Positions 17,331-27,303 are shown, counted from the first letter of the stretch. The stretch: DNA of 64,000 nucleotides from Hyphomonas johnsonii MHS-2 (GCF_000685275.1 NZ_ARYK01000001.1:310001-374000); one strand, 5' to 3'. Notes: a model not told the origin generated them from the letters alone. Translations and numbers: made by a program.

Positions 17331-18021
17331 GTTCGGTCCTATCCGCCCCCGGCAATCCCAGCACATCCACGGGCGTCAGGGCGAACGAGCCTGCCTGTTC
17401 GCCCCACTCACCCGTCAGGATCTCGTAGTGGAGGTGGCGGGGGATGAGGCTGGCGGCGGTGTTGCCCATCACGCCGATCGTCTCGCCTGACAGCACGCTG
17501 TCGCCGGCGGCGAGGTTGGGCATGCTGGCAAGATGGGCGTAGCGGGTGAAGACGCCGTTTTCGTGGGCGATGACCAGCATGTTGCCGAAATCATCCCGGA
17601 AGGCGGCCTCGCGCACCGTGCCGTCGGCAGCGGCGTAGATGCTGACGGGATCGGGATTGTAGAGGTCGAGGCCGGTATGCACCTGGCCGTTGCGGGCGCC
17701 AAAGCCCGAGGAAAGGCAGGCCGTTTCGACCGGCGCGCGGGCGAGGGTGACGCCGTTCAGCGTGGCGCTCGCCGTGTAGCCGAGAATGTGCAGGCCAGCA
17801 TCGGCGGGCGGCGCGTTGGCGACGGCGAGCGTCGGGCAGAGCGACAGCGTGACCGGGAAGGCATGGATTTGCGGCAGGGCCGGCTGCGGGACGGGCAGCG
17901 CCTCGACCGTTTCGTCAGCCAGCGGCGACAGCGGGGCGGGGCCGGGCCGTAGCGCGAAGATGCCGACCACGCACGTAGCGAGCAAGGCGTAGGGCGCGAA
18001 CTGGCGTGGCGACGGGGCCAT
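17320..18021 (-). CDS. M23 family metallopeptidase (LytM domain)
   Basis: 233 residues with an N-terminal membrane helix or signal (FAPYALLATCVVGIFAL, residues 8-24). The C-terminal half is an M23 domain: zinc ligands in HTGLDLYNP (HxxxD) and the RHLHYEIL (HxH) motif, with GNMLVIAHENGVFTRYAHL between them. M23 enzymes cut peptidoglycan cross-bridges; proteins with both ligand motifs intact, as here, are expected to be active. It probably acts in the periplasm, tethered to the inner membrane. The last residues (GADRTEPGD) are encoded at the edge of the hairpin element, suggesting the C-terminus may have been altered by it. Confidence 0.88.
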   Translation of the reverse strand: MAPSPRQFAPYALLATCVVGIFALRPGPAPLSPLADETVEALPVPQPALPQIHAFPVTLSLCPTLAVANAPPADAGLHILGYTASATLNGVTLARAPVETACLSSGFGARNGQVHTGLDLYNPDPVSIYAAADGTVREAAFRDDFGNMLVIAHENGVFTRYAHLASMPNLAAGDSVLSGETIGVMGNTAASLIPRHLHYEILTGEWGEQAGSFALTPVDVLGLPGADRTEPGD

Positions 18022-18060
18022 TGCGAGGGACGCCTTCCGGGCCTTGCGGCCCGGACCGGG

Positions 18061-20643
18061 TCAGTCCTCTGTCTTCGCGGCGGGCTTTTTCTTGGCCGCC
18101 GGTTTCTTCTTGGCAGGGGCTTTCTTCTTCGCCGGTGCCTTTTTCTTGGCGGGGGCCTTTTCCGCGCGGGCGTTCACGAGTTCGACAGCCTGTTCCAGCG
18201 TGATCGTCTCGGGCGCCATCTCTTTCGGGATCGTGGCGTTGATCTTGCCGTGCTTCACATAGGGCCCGTAGCGCCCGGCGAAGACCTGGATCGGTTCGCC
18301 GTCCGGGTGGTTGCCGAGTTCCTTCAGCGCAGTGGCACCGCCACGTCCGCGGCCCGGATTGGCCTTCTTGTCCTCGATCAGCGCTACGGCGCGGTTGAGG
18401 CCGATGGCGAAGACGTCGGCAGGGTCTTTCAGGTTCGCATAGGTCTTGCCGTGCTGGACGTAGGGCCCGAAGCGGCCAAAGTTTGCGTAGATCGGCTCGT
18501 TGTCTTCCGGGTGCTTGCCGACTTCGCGGGGCAGCATCAGGAGTTCGACGGCGCGTTCCAGCGTCAGGTCCTGCGGCTTTTCCTTTTCGGCCTTGGTGAG
18601 GGAGGCGCGCTTGGGCTTCTCGCCATTGGCCATCTCGACATAGGGGCCGAAGCGGCCGGTCTTGAGATAGATCATCTCGCCGGTATCGGGGTGGATGCCG
18701 ATCTCGTTGCCGTCCGGGTTGATCGCGGTGGCATCGCCATCGGCGCTGAACTGGCGGGTGAACTTGCAGTCCGGGTGGCGCGAGCAACCGACAAAGGCGC
18801 CGAACCGGCCAAGCTTCATGGACAACTCGCCCTCCTTGCAGAGCGGGCAGAGGCGCGGGTTCTCGATCTTGTTGCCGTCAGCGTCGATGCGCGGGAAGAC
18901 ATAGGCGCCGAGCGTCTCGTTGAGGGCGTCGAGCACGGCGGAGACGCGCAGTTCCTTGGTGCCGTCAATGTCGGCGGCGAACTGTTTCCAGAACTCGTGC
19001 AGGAAGGCTTTCCAGTCGAGCTTGCCGTCGGAGATGACGTCGAGCTTTTCTTCGAGGCCAGCGGTGAAATCGTATTCCACGTAGCGGGCGAAGAAGTTCT
19101 CGAGGAAGGCGGTGACCAGGCGGCCCTTGTCTTCAGGCACCAGCGCCTTGCCGTCGATGCGGACATAGCCGCGGTCTTCGAGGGTCGACATGGTGGACGC
19201 ATAGGTCGAGGGGCGGCCGATGCCGAGTTCCTCGAGGCGCTTGACGAGCGAGGCCTCGGTGTAGCGCGGCGGCGGCGCGGTGAAGGACTGGTTGGCGACG
19301 GCCTTCAGCAGGTCGGCATGCTGGCCTTGCTCCATCTTGGGCAGGCGGCCTTCTGTGTCGTCGTCATCGTCGCCGGCGTCGTGGCCTTCGGTGTAGAGCT
19401 TGATGAAGCCGTCAAACACGAGGACCTGGCCGGAGGCGCGCAGCAGGGCGCGCTGGTCCTTGGACTTGAGGTCGATCGTGGTGCGCTCGAACAGGGCGGT
19501 TTCCATCTGGCTGGCCACCGCGCGGCGCCAGATCAGGGTGTAGAGTTTCTTCAGGTCGCCGTCGCCGTGATAGTCTTCCGGGCGGATGTTGAAGTCTGTC
19601 GGGCGGACGGCCTCGTGGGCCTCCTGCGCGTTCTTGGCCTTGGACGAATAGCGGCGCGTGTTTTCCGGCAGGTAGCGGGCACCATAGTTCGACTGGATCA
19701 TGGCGCGGGCGGCGGCATAGGCCTCTTCGGCCATGTTGACGCCGTCGGTCCGCATGTAGGTGATGCGGCCTTCCTCGTAGAGCTTCTGGGCGGCCTGCAT
19801 GGTGCGCTTGGCGCCGAAGCCGAGCTTGCGTGAGGCTTCCTGCTGCAGCGTGGAGGTGATGAAGGGCGGCGGCGGGTTGCGCTTGACGGGCTTGGCCTCG
19901 ACGCTGGAGACGACATAGCCGCCGGCCTGAACGATTTCGAGCGCCTTGTCGGCGTCGCCCTTGTTGCCGAGGGTGAATTTCTTCAGCGTGTCGCCGTCGA
20001 GCGCGAAGAGGCGGGCCTCGAAGTCGCTGCCGTCGGGCGCGCGCAGTGTCGCGGCGATGTTCCAGTATTCCTGCGGGCGGAAGAGTTCGATCTCGTTCTC
20101 GCGGTCACAGACGATGCGCAGGGCAACCGACTGGACGCGGCCGGCCGAGCGGCTGCCGGGCAGCTTGCGCCAGAGGACGGGCGAGAGGTTGAAGCCGACA
20201 AGGTAGTCCAGCGCGCGACGGGCGAGATAGGCGTCGACCAGCTCCTGGTCGATCTGGCGCGGGTTTTCCATCGCCGAGGTGACGGCATTCTTGGTGATCG
20301 CGTTGAAGACAACGCGCTCGACATGAATGTCCTTCTTGAGGGCGCGGCGCTTCTTCAGGGCCTCGACGAGGTGCCAGGAAATGGCTTCCCCTTCGCGATC
20401 CGGGTCGGTCGCGAGGATGAGGGTGTCGGAGTCCTTCAGGGCGTTGACGATGTCGGTGATCCGCTTGGCAGACTTGGCGTCAGCCTCCCAGAGCATCTCG
20501 AAATCATTGTCCGGGTCGACCGAACCGTTCTTCGACGGCAGGTCGCGGATGTGTCCGTAGGAGGCCAGAACCTTGTAGTCCTTGCCGAGGTATTTGTTGA
20601 TCGTTTTGGCCTTTGCGGGCGACTCGACGACGACAAGTTTCAT
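18061..20643 (-). CDS. topA: DNA topoisomerase I
   Basis: 860 residues, a type IA topoisomerase that relaxes negative supercoils. The Toprim domain is at the N-terminus (KLVVVESPAKAKTINKYLG and ATDPDREGEAISWHL near 79-92). The active-site tyrosine is Tyr296 in GRITYMRTDGVNM. The C-terminal part holds a four-cysteine zinc ribbon (CPLCKEG...GCSRHPDC) and several degenerate ribbon repeats (GRFGPYV, occurring three to four times), ending in an alanine/lysine/proline-rich tail with repeated PAKKKA. The lysine-rich tail is common in alphaproteobacterial and actinobacterial TopA and aids DNA binding. It lies 39 bases upstream of the M23 gene on the same strand. Confidence 0.97.
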   Translation of the reverse strand: MKLVVVESPAKAKTINKYLGKDYKVLASYGHIRDLPSKNGSVDPDNDFEMLWEADAKSAKRITDIVNALKDSDTLILATDPDREGEAISWHLVEALKKRRALKKDIHVERVVFNAITKNAVTSAMENPRQIDQELVDAYLARRALDYLVGFNLSPVLWRKLPGSRSAGRVQSVALRIVCDRENEIELFRPQEYWNIAATLRAPDGSDFEARLFALDGDTLKKFTLGNKGDADKALEIVQAGGYVVSSVEAKPVKRNPPPPFITSTLQQEASRKLGFGAKRTMQAAQKLYEEGRITYMRTDGVNMAEEAYAAARAMIQSNYGARYLPENTRRYSSKAKNAQEAHEAVRPTDFNIRPEDYHGDGDLKKLYTLIWRRAVASQMETALFERTTIDLKSKDQRALLRASGQVLVFDGFIKLYTEGHDAGDDDDDTEGRLPKMEQGQHADLLKAVANQSFTAPPPRYTEASLVKRLEELGIGRPSTYASTMSTLEDRGYVRIDGKALVPEDKGRLVTAFLENFFARYVEYDFTAGLEEKLDVISDGKLDWKAFLHEFWKQFAADIDGTKELRVSAVLDALNETLGAYVFPRIDADGNKIENPRLCPLCKEGELSMKLGRFGAFVGCSRHPDCKFTRQFSADGDATAINPDGNEIGIHPDTGEMIYLKTGRFGPYVEMANGEKPKRASLTKAEKEKPQDLTLERAVELLMLPREVGKHPEDNEPIYANFGRFGPYVQHGKTYANLKDPADVFAIGLNRAVALIEDKKANPGRGRGGATALKELGNHPDGEPIQVFAGRYGPYVKHGKINATIPKEMAPETITLEQAVELVNARAEKAPAKKKAPAKKKAPAKKKPAAKKKPAAKTED

Positions 20644-20710
20644 GTGGGCACCTCTTCAAGGGCGGGAGTGATGGGGTGCGTGAGTGCTGCCTGTCAAGGC
20701 CGTAACTGGA

Positions 20711-21835
20711 TCACCCGTCTTCGCGGTAGGCCAGCCAGGTGAGGGTGCAGAAGAGCACAAACAAGGGCGGGCTCCATGCCGCAACCACGGCTGGCGCAGC
20801 GCCAGTGGCCCCCAGACTGGAGGAGAACTGGGTGAAGAAATACAGGCCCACCGCCATCAGAGAGCCAATCGCCAGCAGGCGCGATGTGCCGCCGAGGCGC
20901 GACAGGCGCAGGCAAACGATGGCGCCGATCAGGCCCATGGCGATGAACAAAGCCGGGGTGGCCATCAGGCTGTTCCAGCGCATCTTGTAGCGCGAGGCGT
21001 CGAGGCCGGCCGACTGCGTCTGGCGGACAAAGCGCGGCAGGTTCCAGAAGCCGATCGTGTTGGGCGAGGCGAACCTGTCGAGCAGGGTGACGGCATCCAG
21101 CGAGGTCGGGATGGCGAGGTTCTGCTTTCGCTCCGGCGGCAGGTTGGGCACGTTCTCGACCACGTTCTCGAGCTGCCAGAAGCCGTTGCGCAGGTAGGCC
21201 CGGTCGGCATCTATGCGGCGCACGAAGGTGAAATCATTGGTCGGGCGGTTGCCGGCGAACAGGCGTTCCTCCTCGATCATCTTGACGTCGACCAGCACGA
21301 TGCCGCCGTCTTCGACGCGCCGGGCGTGGATCACGATCTGGCTGGTATCGTCGCCCTGGCGCAGCCAGACGCCGGTATCGGACACTGCCATCGCCTCGCG
21401 GCCGTCATTCAGCAGCCGGGCGCGTTCGAGTTCGAATGATTCGGTCAGCTTCGCCGCGAACGGGTTGAGGATGGTGGTGGTGAACAGGCCGAGCACGAGG
21501 CCGAGCACGATGACCGGCGCCAGGAAGCGCCAGGCCGATATGCCGCTTGCCCGGATGATCGACAGTTCGGACCGCCGGTTGAGCCGGGTGAAGGCGAGCA
21601 TGGACGAGACCAGGATGGCGAAGGGCAGCGTCTGCTCAATGATCTGGGGCATTTTCATCAGCGACAGGCGCAGGGCCCCGAGCAGGCTGAGCTTGACGTC
21701 GCCGCCGACCGTACGGAGCTGTTCGACGACGTCGATCATCAGGATGGCAAGCAGCAGCACGCCAAGCACAAGGACGAGGCCGGCAATGCATTCGCGCAGG
21801 ATGTAGCGCTGGATCCGGTTGAAGGTCGGCATCAT
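20711..21835 (-). CDS. lptG: LPS export permease LptG
   Basis: 374 residues, the inner-membrane permease subunit of the LptB2FG transporter that extracts lipopolysaccharide. Three helices lie at the N-terminus (for example GLVLVLGVLLLAILMIDVVEQLR), then a periplasmic beta-jellyroll, then three C-terminal helices (about 275-365). LptF/G coupling-helix motif residues are in FTRLNRRSELSIIRASGISAW. It is distinguished from LptF by order and by the first-helix sequence; the two could be swapped, but this order (lptF then lptG) is the conserved one. It overlaps lptF by four bases. Confidence 0.93.
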   Translation of the reverse strand: MMPTFNRIQRYILRECIAGLVLVLGVLLLAILMIDVVEQLRTVGGDVKLSLLGALRLSLMKMPQIIEQTLPFAILVSSMLAFTRLNRRSELSIIRASGISAWRFLAPVIVLGLVLGLFTTTILNPFAAKLTESFELERARLLNDGREAMAVSDTGVWLRQGDDTSQIVIHARRVEDGGIVLVDVKMIEEERLFAGNRPTNDFTFVRRIDADRAYLRNGFWQLENVVENVPNLPPERKQNLAIPTSLDAVTLLDRFASPNTIGFWNLPRFVRQTQSAGLDASRYKMRWNSLMATPALFIAMGLIGAIVCLRLSRLGGTSRLLAIGSLMAVGLYFFTQFSSSLGATGAAPAVVAAWSPPLFVLFCTLTWLAYREDG

Positions 21836-22971
21836 GCCGGCGCCCTGCCATTGGTGAACCGGTCAATCAGTGGTCGCACAGTGCTCCCGAGATGGCGGCC
21901 CCGGCGGAAATAGACGACACTGAGGCCGCCAATGACGCCGAGCGGCAGCAGCCATTGCGCGAGGTTGAGTGAGGGATTGCCGGCCGAGGCCGATTGCAGC
22001 GCCAGTTGCACGATCAGGACGACGATGGCCCCGGCCGACGCGACAGCGATCCGCTTGGAATAGCCCTTGCGGCTGAAATCGCCGCCGAGCACGGCAAACA
22101 CCGCGATCATGGCCATGACGATGTTGAGCAGCGGTGTGGTCAGGCGGGAATTGGCTTCGGCCAGCAGGTTGTCGGCGTCCTTGGCCTCGAAATAGTTCGA
22201 TCGGTCGACGAAGAAGAGCTCGTAGAGATATTTGTCGGACGCCTTGAGGACGAGGTCTGAGTCCTCCTTCATGAAGTCGCTGAGGTCGAACATGTACTGG
22301 TCGAACTCCAGGATCGAGAGCTGCTGGTTGTCGTCGAGCTGCTGGCTGATGGCGTCGCGCAGGAGCAGCGTGGGCCGGCCCTCGACCTCGACCAGCGCCG
22401 CGCTGCGGGCGAGGATGTCGGTGGGGAATTCGGGGTCCGTCATGTCGGAAATCAGGACGCCGCGCAGTTCGCCGCCGACCTGTTCGCGGGCATAGAAGGT
22501 CAGCCGGTCGCCGTTCGAGGTGAACTGGCCAGGCCGGATCAGGGCTGCGGCGAGGTCGGCGCGGGCGACCGAGACGGTTTCGCGCATGGCGCGCTGGGCT
22601 GCGGGCTGGACCCAGAGGTTGACCGCCAGGTGCGCCAGAGCGGCGAGAACGGCCAGCCGCATGATGGGCGAGGCAATCTGCCACGGCGTCATGCCGGCAG
22701 CCTGGGCGACGACGATTTCGCTGTCCTTGTGGATGCGATTGAGGGCCCAGACGCCCGCCACGAACAGGGCGAGCGGCGTCAGCAGGGCGATGATCTGGGG
22801 CGCGCCGAGCATGACGATATAGAAATAAGTCAATGCGGACTGGCGATTCTCGAGGATCAGGTCGGTTCGTGCCAGGCCCTGGGCCAGCAGTGCCAGCATG
22901 GCAAGCCCGCCGACGATAATCACCACCGCACGCAGGACTTCATAGAAAAGGTATGTCTGGACTTTGTTCAT
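21832..22971 (-). CDS. lptF: LPS export permease LptF
   Basis: 379 residues, partner of LptG. The N-terminus YLFYEVLRAVVIIVGGLAML starts the first helix, ALNRIHKDSEIVVAQAAGMTPW is the cytosolic coupling region that contacts LptB, and the middle (about 120-270) is the periplasmic jellyroll. The C-terminal helices end near residue 350. The first gene of the lptF-lptG pair, it is divergent from pepA across a 121-base gap, a long-conserved arrangement in proteobacteria. Confidence 0.94.
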   Translation of the reverse strand: MNKVQTYLFYEVLRAVVIIVGGLAMLALLAQGLARTDLILENRQSALTYFYIVMLGAPQIIALLTPLALFVAGVWALNRIHKDSEIVVAQAAGMTPWQIASPIMRLAVLAALAHLAVNLWVQPAAQRAMRETVSVARADLAAALIRPGQFTSNGDRLTFYAREQVGGELRGVLISDMTDPEFPTDILARSAALVEVEGRPTLLLRDAISQQLDDNQQLSILEFDQYMFDLSDFMKEDSDLVLKASDKYLYELFFVDRSNYFEAKDADNLLAEANSRLTTPLLNIVMAMIAVFAVLGGDFSRKGYSKRIAVASAGAIVVLIVQLALQSASAGNPSLNLAQWLLPLGVIGGLSVVYFRRGRHLGSTVRPLIDRFTNGRAPA

Positions 22972-23092
22972 GCGATCAATTGGATGACAGAATCCCGGCT
23001 GGTACAGTGAATACAGGGCATTTTTTTCTTAGCTAACGAGTTGCGCTGCGCGCGTCGACGTTTAGTTTCCGTCACAAATGGAGAAACCACAC

Positions 23093-24556
23093 ATGAAAAT
23101 CACATTCGCCGACGCCGCCCAGGCTGACATCGTTGCATTCATCGTCGATGAAGGCGACGGCCTTCCGGCGGCAGCGTCAGCCCTGGACGCGGCCTCGGGC
23201 GGACTTTTGTCGGAAGCGCTGACCGGCGCGCGCTTTGACGGCAAGAAGGACCAGCAGGCGCTGGTCGTGCTGCCGAAAAGCGCCGATGCCCGGCGCGCCG
23301 TGCTGGTTGGCGGCGGCAAGCCGAAGAAGCGCGATGCACGGATCCTCGAGGCGATTGGTGCGAATCTCGTCAAGTCGCATGGCAAGAGCGGGTTCAAGTC
23401 GCTCGCTGTCCATGCAGGCAGCGCCGAGGATGCCGCGCGGATCGCATTGGGCGCGAAGCTCGCTGCCTATCGGTTCGATACGTATTTCACCAAGCTGAAG
23501 CCGGACCAGAAGCCGAGCCTGACATCGCTGACGCTGGTGGTTGACGATGCGAAGGCCGCCAAAGCCGCCTTCGTGCCGCTGGACGCCGGCGCGGAAGGCA
23601 CGAACCTGGCGCGGACGCTGGTGAACCTGCCGCCGAACGACCTGTACCCCGCCAGCTTTGCCGGGCGCCTGAAGGACCTGTCGGAATTCGGCGTCGAGGT
23701 GGAAATTCTCGGCGAGACCGAAATGAAGAAGCTGGGCATGGGCGCGCTGCTGGGCGTCGGCCAGGGCTCGCGCAAGGAAAGCCAGCTCGGCATCATGAAG
23801 TGGAATGGCGGCAAGGAAGGCGAGGATCCGGTGATCCTGGTCGGCAAGGGTGTCTGCTTCGACACGGGCGGCATCTCGCTGAAGCCGGGACCGGGCATGG
23901 AAGACATGCGCGGTGACATGGGCGGCGCGGCGGCGGTGACCGGCACGATCCGGGCACTGGCGGCGCGCAAGGCGAAGGTCAACGTCGTGGGCCTGGTCGG
24001 CCTCGTCGAGAACATGCCTGACGGCGACGCGATCCGCCCGGGTGACATTCTCACCTCGGCCAGCGGCCAGACCATCGAAGTGCAGAACACGGACGCCGAA
24101 GGGCGCCTCGTGCTGTGCGACGTGCTGTGGTACGCGCAGGAGCATTTCAAGCCGAAGGCGATTGTCGACCTGGCAACCCTGACTGGCGCCATCGTGATTG
24201 CGCTGGGCCACCATCATGCCGGCTTGTTCACGGGCAGCGACGACCTGGCCGACGAACTGACCAAGGCGGGCATGGTCGAGGGCGAGCGCGTGTGGCGCCT
24301 GCCGCTGGCACCGGAATATGACAGCCTGCTGAAGTCAAAGTTTGCCGACATGCGCAATATTGGCGGCCGGGCGGCCGGTTCGATCACGGCGGCGCAGTTC
24401 CTGAAGCGCTTCGTCAAGGACGGCGTGAAATGGGCGCACCTGGATATTGCCGGCGTGGCATGGGTCGAGGGCGACAAGGCGGCGTTCGACGTGACCTGGG
24501 CGTCCGGCTTCGGCCCGCGCCTGCTGAGTCGCTGGATCGCCGAAAACTACGAATAG
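23093..24556 (+). CDS. pepA: Leucyl aminopeptidase (M17)
   Basis: 487 residues from the ATG at 23093. This start is chosen because GGAGAA sits seven bases upstream; the in-frame ATG at 23078 lies inside that ribosome site. The M17 signature NTDAEGRL is present, with metal-site segments GKGVCFDTGGISLKPG and MRGDMGGAA. The enzyme is a hexameric two-metal cytosolic aminopeptidase; the E. coli homologue also binds DNA, which cannot be inferred here. The N-terminal half is the less conserved macro-like domain. It is divergent from lptFG. Confidence 0.96.
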   Translation: MKITFADAAQADIVAFIVDEGDGLPAAASALDAASGGLLSEALTGARFDGKKDQQALVVLPKSADARRAVLVGGGKPKKRDARILEAIGANLVKSHGKSGFKSLAVHAGSAEDAARIALGAKLAAYRFDTYFTKLKPDQKPSLTSLTLVVDDAKAAKAAFVPLDAGAEGTNLARTLVNLPPNDLYPASFAGRLKDLSEFGVEVEILGETEMKKLGMGALLGVGQGSRKESQLGIMKWNGGKEGEDPVILVGKGVCFDTGGISLKPGPGMEDMRGDMGGAAAVTGTIRALAARKAKVNVVGLVGLVENMPDGDAIRPGDILTSASGQTIEVQNTDAEGRLVLCDVLWYAQEHFKPKAIVDLATLTGAIVIALGHHHAGLFTGSDDLADELTKAGMVEGERVWRLPLAPEYDSLLKSKFADMRNIGGRAAGSITAAQFLKRFVKDGVKWAHLDIAGVAWVEGDKAAFDVTWASGFGPRLLSRWIAENYE

Positions 24557-24670
24557 ACACACCGGCCGCACTGTTCTCCCAGACGCTTGTCGGCGGCACG
24601 CTGTCAATCTTGCCGCCCGATCCGAATTCGTCTTCGATATCGGAGGCCGTCAACGTGTGGGGGATTGACC

Positions 24671-26563
24671 ATGTATCTGTTTCGGGTTCGCAGCCTTGTG
24701 CTGGCTTTGGTGTGCATGGCGCTTGCGCCAGTGCCCTTGGCTTTTGCCAAATCGACGGATGAAACCGTCGATGCCGACACGCAGGCTTGCATGCAGGCGA
24801 ACGACAATGTGGCCTGCGAAGCCGTCTACGACTACCTGCGCGAAAAGATCGATGATGCGAAGGGCAAGGCGGGCCAGGCGCTGTTGCCCGAGCTGAGGCG
24901 CGTGGCGGAAACAGGATGCGCCGCGGGCAATGGCTGGCTGTGCAACACGATCGGGTATGCCCACGGACAGGGCGAGGACGGTTGGGCGCAGGACAGGGCG
25001 CAGTCGCTCGATTACTACCTCAAGGCCTGCGAGACCGGGTACGGGATCGGCTGCGGCAATGCCGGTGTGGCATTTGAACTGGGCAGGGCCGTCGCCGAGG
25101 ACCAGGCTGAAGCCGAACGGCTTTACAGGAAGGGGTGTGGGTTCGGCTCTATGGGGTCGTGCCAGTACCTGGCAAGCTGGCTGCTTGACGACCGGGTGTA
25201 TGCGGAGCCGGCGGCGACCGAGACGATTGCGGAGATGAAGGCGAACTGCGCAGACATGGCGCTGAACGGACCGTCCTGCGTTGCCCTGGGCGTGGCCTAT
25301 TTCCGCGGCTCTGCCGGGGTCTCGGCAAACGAGAACGAGGCGGGCAGGTACTGGAGCAAGGCATGCCGGGAAATCCGCTACGCGCCGGCATGCTATTATG
25401 TCGGACTGAAGGTTCTGCGTGATGATACGATTGAAGACAAAACGGCGCCGATCATCATTGCCGGTGTCCAATCGGTGATGGCGGCGTGCCGGTTCGGTCT
25501 GACTGAAGCCTGCGAGTATGCCGCGCCGGCATTGGTGGAAAGCGCCTTCAATTACCAGCAGTCGATGACCGATGCGCGCTACCAGATTTGCGTTCAGAAA
25601 CCCAATCTCGAAGACTGCGCGTTTGCCGGGAACGCCTATGCAACGGCGACCTTCCTGAGCCGGGACAGCCCGACCGGCGTGTATCGCGACTTTGGCAAGG
25701 CGGCGCTGGCCTGGCTGACCGCGTGCCGCACATTCGATTCGCATTGTGTCGATGCGGCCGACATGCACCTGAAGAAGCTGGATTTCGCCCTGCCGGCGCC
25801 CAACCTGGCCATCGGCATTCTTGAGACGGCATGCGGCAAAGGCAACCAGGAGGCATGTGCGCGGCATGACAGTCTCGTGGATGAGACCGGCGGTGTGAAT
25901 GGCAGCTATATCGACCCGATGGTCAGTGACGACGAACGGTTCATTCTGGCGAAGTTCGACATCGAGGCCGGCAATGTGGATCGTGGACGTGAAACGCTGC
26001 AATCGTTGGCGAGTTTGGGCCATACGGACGCCCAGCTGGAGTTGGCGTTGCTGTACGAAGCCGGCTTGTCGGTGGCGCCGTTGGTCGACGGGCGTTCAAC
26101 ATACATTCCGCTGTTCGATCGTGACGAGATGAAATGGGAATTGTTCGAACGCGTCGCCGCCAAGGGTGTTCCGGATGCTGCCATGCGGGTCGCCGTGCAC
26201 GCGTATGAGGAAAACGACCACGAAGGGGGCGACAGCTACGAGAACGCAATTGCGCGCGCACTGTCGCTTGGCGCGGAGGGATCGGAAGAATTTTATCGCG
26301 CCGTCATTGCGCAGGACAAGGCGCGGATGGACGCCCGCCACGAGGCGCTGGTCGCCCTCAACCGCCGCAATGTAGAGGCGCGCGACAAAATGGATCGCGA
26401 GACCGTCCAGCGCGCGTGGGACCAGTATGCGCAACGCCAGAAGGAAGCCGAGGAGCGGGCTGGTGGCCGGGTTTGCGGCACCGTCTATGGCCAGGGCAAT
26501 TCGACCTATCGCACGTGCATGACGCGAGACCATGCCGCGAAATATTATCGTGGCAATTTCTGA
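24671..26563 (+). CDS. Secreted cysteine-paired Sel1-repeat protein (Hcp-like)
   Basis: 630 residues from the ATG at 24671, which gives a clean signal peptide (MYLFRVRSLVLALVCMALAP, cleaved near AFA). The body consists of Sel1-like helical repeats in which cysteines recur as pairs about eight residues apart: CAAGNGWLC, CETGYGIGC, CGFGSMGSC, CADMALNGPSC, CREIRYAPAC and more. This pairing is the hallmark of the Helicobacter Hcp proteins, where each repeat is locked by a disulfide. The C-terminal third loses the pairs and ends in a charged helix plus GRVCGTVYGQGN. Likely a periplasmic or outer-surface binding protein; the ligand is unknown. It follows pepA by 114 bases. Confidence 0.75.
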   Translation: MYLFRVRSLVLALVCMALAPVPLAFAKSTDETVDADTQACMQANDNVACEAVYDYLREKIDDAKGKAGQALLPELRRVAETGCAAGNGWLCNTIGYAHGQGEDGWAQDRAQSLDYYLKACETGYGIGCGNAGVAFELGRAVAEDQAEAERLYRKGCGFGSMGSCQYLASWLLDDRVYAEPAATETIAEMKANCADMALNGPSCVALGVAYFRGSAGVSANENEAGRYWSKACREIRYAPACYYVGLKVLRDDTIEDKTAPIIIAGVQSVMAACRFGLTEACEYAAPALVESAFNYQQSMTDARYQICVQKPNLEDCAFAGNAYATATFLSRDSPTGVYRDFGKAALAWLTACRTFDSHCVDAADMHLKKLDFALPAPNLAIGILETACGKGNQEACARHDSLVDETGGVNGSYIDPMVSDDERFILAKFDIEAGNVDRGRETLQSLASLGHTDAQLELALLYEAGLSVAPLVDGRSTYIPLFDRDEMKWELFERVAAKGVPDAAMRVAVHAYEENDHEGGDSYENAIARALSLGAEGSEEFYRAVIAQDKARMDARHEALVALNRRNVEARDKMDRETVQRAWDQYAQRQKEAEERAGGRVCGTVYGQGNSTYRTCMTRDHAAKYYRGNF

Positions 26564-26651
26564 CGACCGGAACGCCTGCGCCGCCTGAAGGGGGGTGCTC
26601 CCCTGCCTGCTGCACGATGGTGGCGCAGGCGGCGGGAGGGGGCGAAGGGTT

Positions 26652-27176
26652 TCATCGCCCGGTGGATGTGGCGTCCTGCCGGGGTGGCGCCTCGCTCCTG
26701 GCTGCGCGATCCGCCTCAAGGCGCAATTTCTCGACAAACGCCATGTAGTCGACCGGAAATGTCCCGCGGCGCCGGGTGCGTTCCCATTCCCTGTTGAAGA
26801 GCGGGACCTTCAGGTGCACCAGAATTGTCTTGTTGTGCGGGTCGATCGTGCGGTCGTCCGACAGGTGGTCACGCCACAGGAAATAGCTGCTGGCATGCGC
26901 CTGCATCATCAGGCTGAAAAACCATACGAGCCGCTGGACAATGGCCTCGTCGGCCGGAACCTGGCCTCTGACCAGTCGCATATAGTGGAGCGAGAGATCG
27001 GGATCCTGCGTCATGATTTCCATCGCGGAATAGAACTTTCCCAGCGTTCGTTCCGTCATGTCGGCCCGGGCGATCTTGATCGACTGTCTCTGCTGGAACC
27101 AGATCGCGACGAGCGAGCCGAGGATACCGGCGGCCGCAATGGTCTGGCCAATATAGTAGATGGTTTCCAAGGACAT
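26652..27176 (-). CDS. Single-span membrane protein of unknown function
   Basis: 174 residues from the ATG at 27176, chosen because a GGGGGGAATGAG ribosome site precedes it; the frame continues to 27206. One N-terminal helix (IYYIGQTIAAAGILGSLVAIWF, residues 5-26) is followed by a basic stretch and a cytosolic helical domain of about 140 residues (RTLGKFYSAMEIMTQDP, FSLMMQAHASSYFLWRDHL, TFPVDYMAFVEKLRLEA). The layout resembles small bacterial proteins with a 'helix plus QQRQS' linker whose function is not known. The C-terminus is low complexity. It is convergent with the Sel1 protein and divergent from holC. Confidence 0.7.
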   Translation of the reverse strand: MSLETIYYIGQTIAAAGILGSLVAIWFQQRQSIKIARADMTERTLGKFYSAMEIMTQDPDLSLHYMRLVRGQVPADEAIVQRLVWFFSLMMQAHASSYFLWRDHLSDDRTIDPHNKTILVHLKVPLFNREWERTRRRGTFPVDYMAFVEKLRLEADRAARSEAPPRQDATSTGR

Positions 27177-27303
27177 TGTCTCATTCCCCCCGCTGAATGC
27201 AGCCACCTTATCATCGTAACGGCCGGGTCCAAAAAGCCCACGACTGCAGGCCGGCGCATCACGGCCATTGATAAGGACAGGCCTCGCATCCTAGAACACT
27301 GGA

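Noticed and set aside
18250..19833. 527-codon plus-strand frame antisense to topA
   Set aside because: A shadow of topA; the product is a Val/Gly/Ala-rich composition with no motifs.
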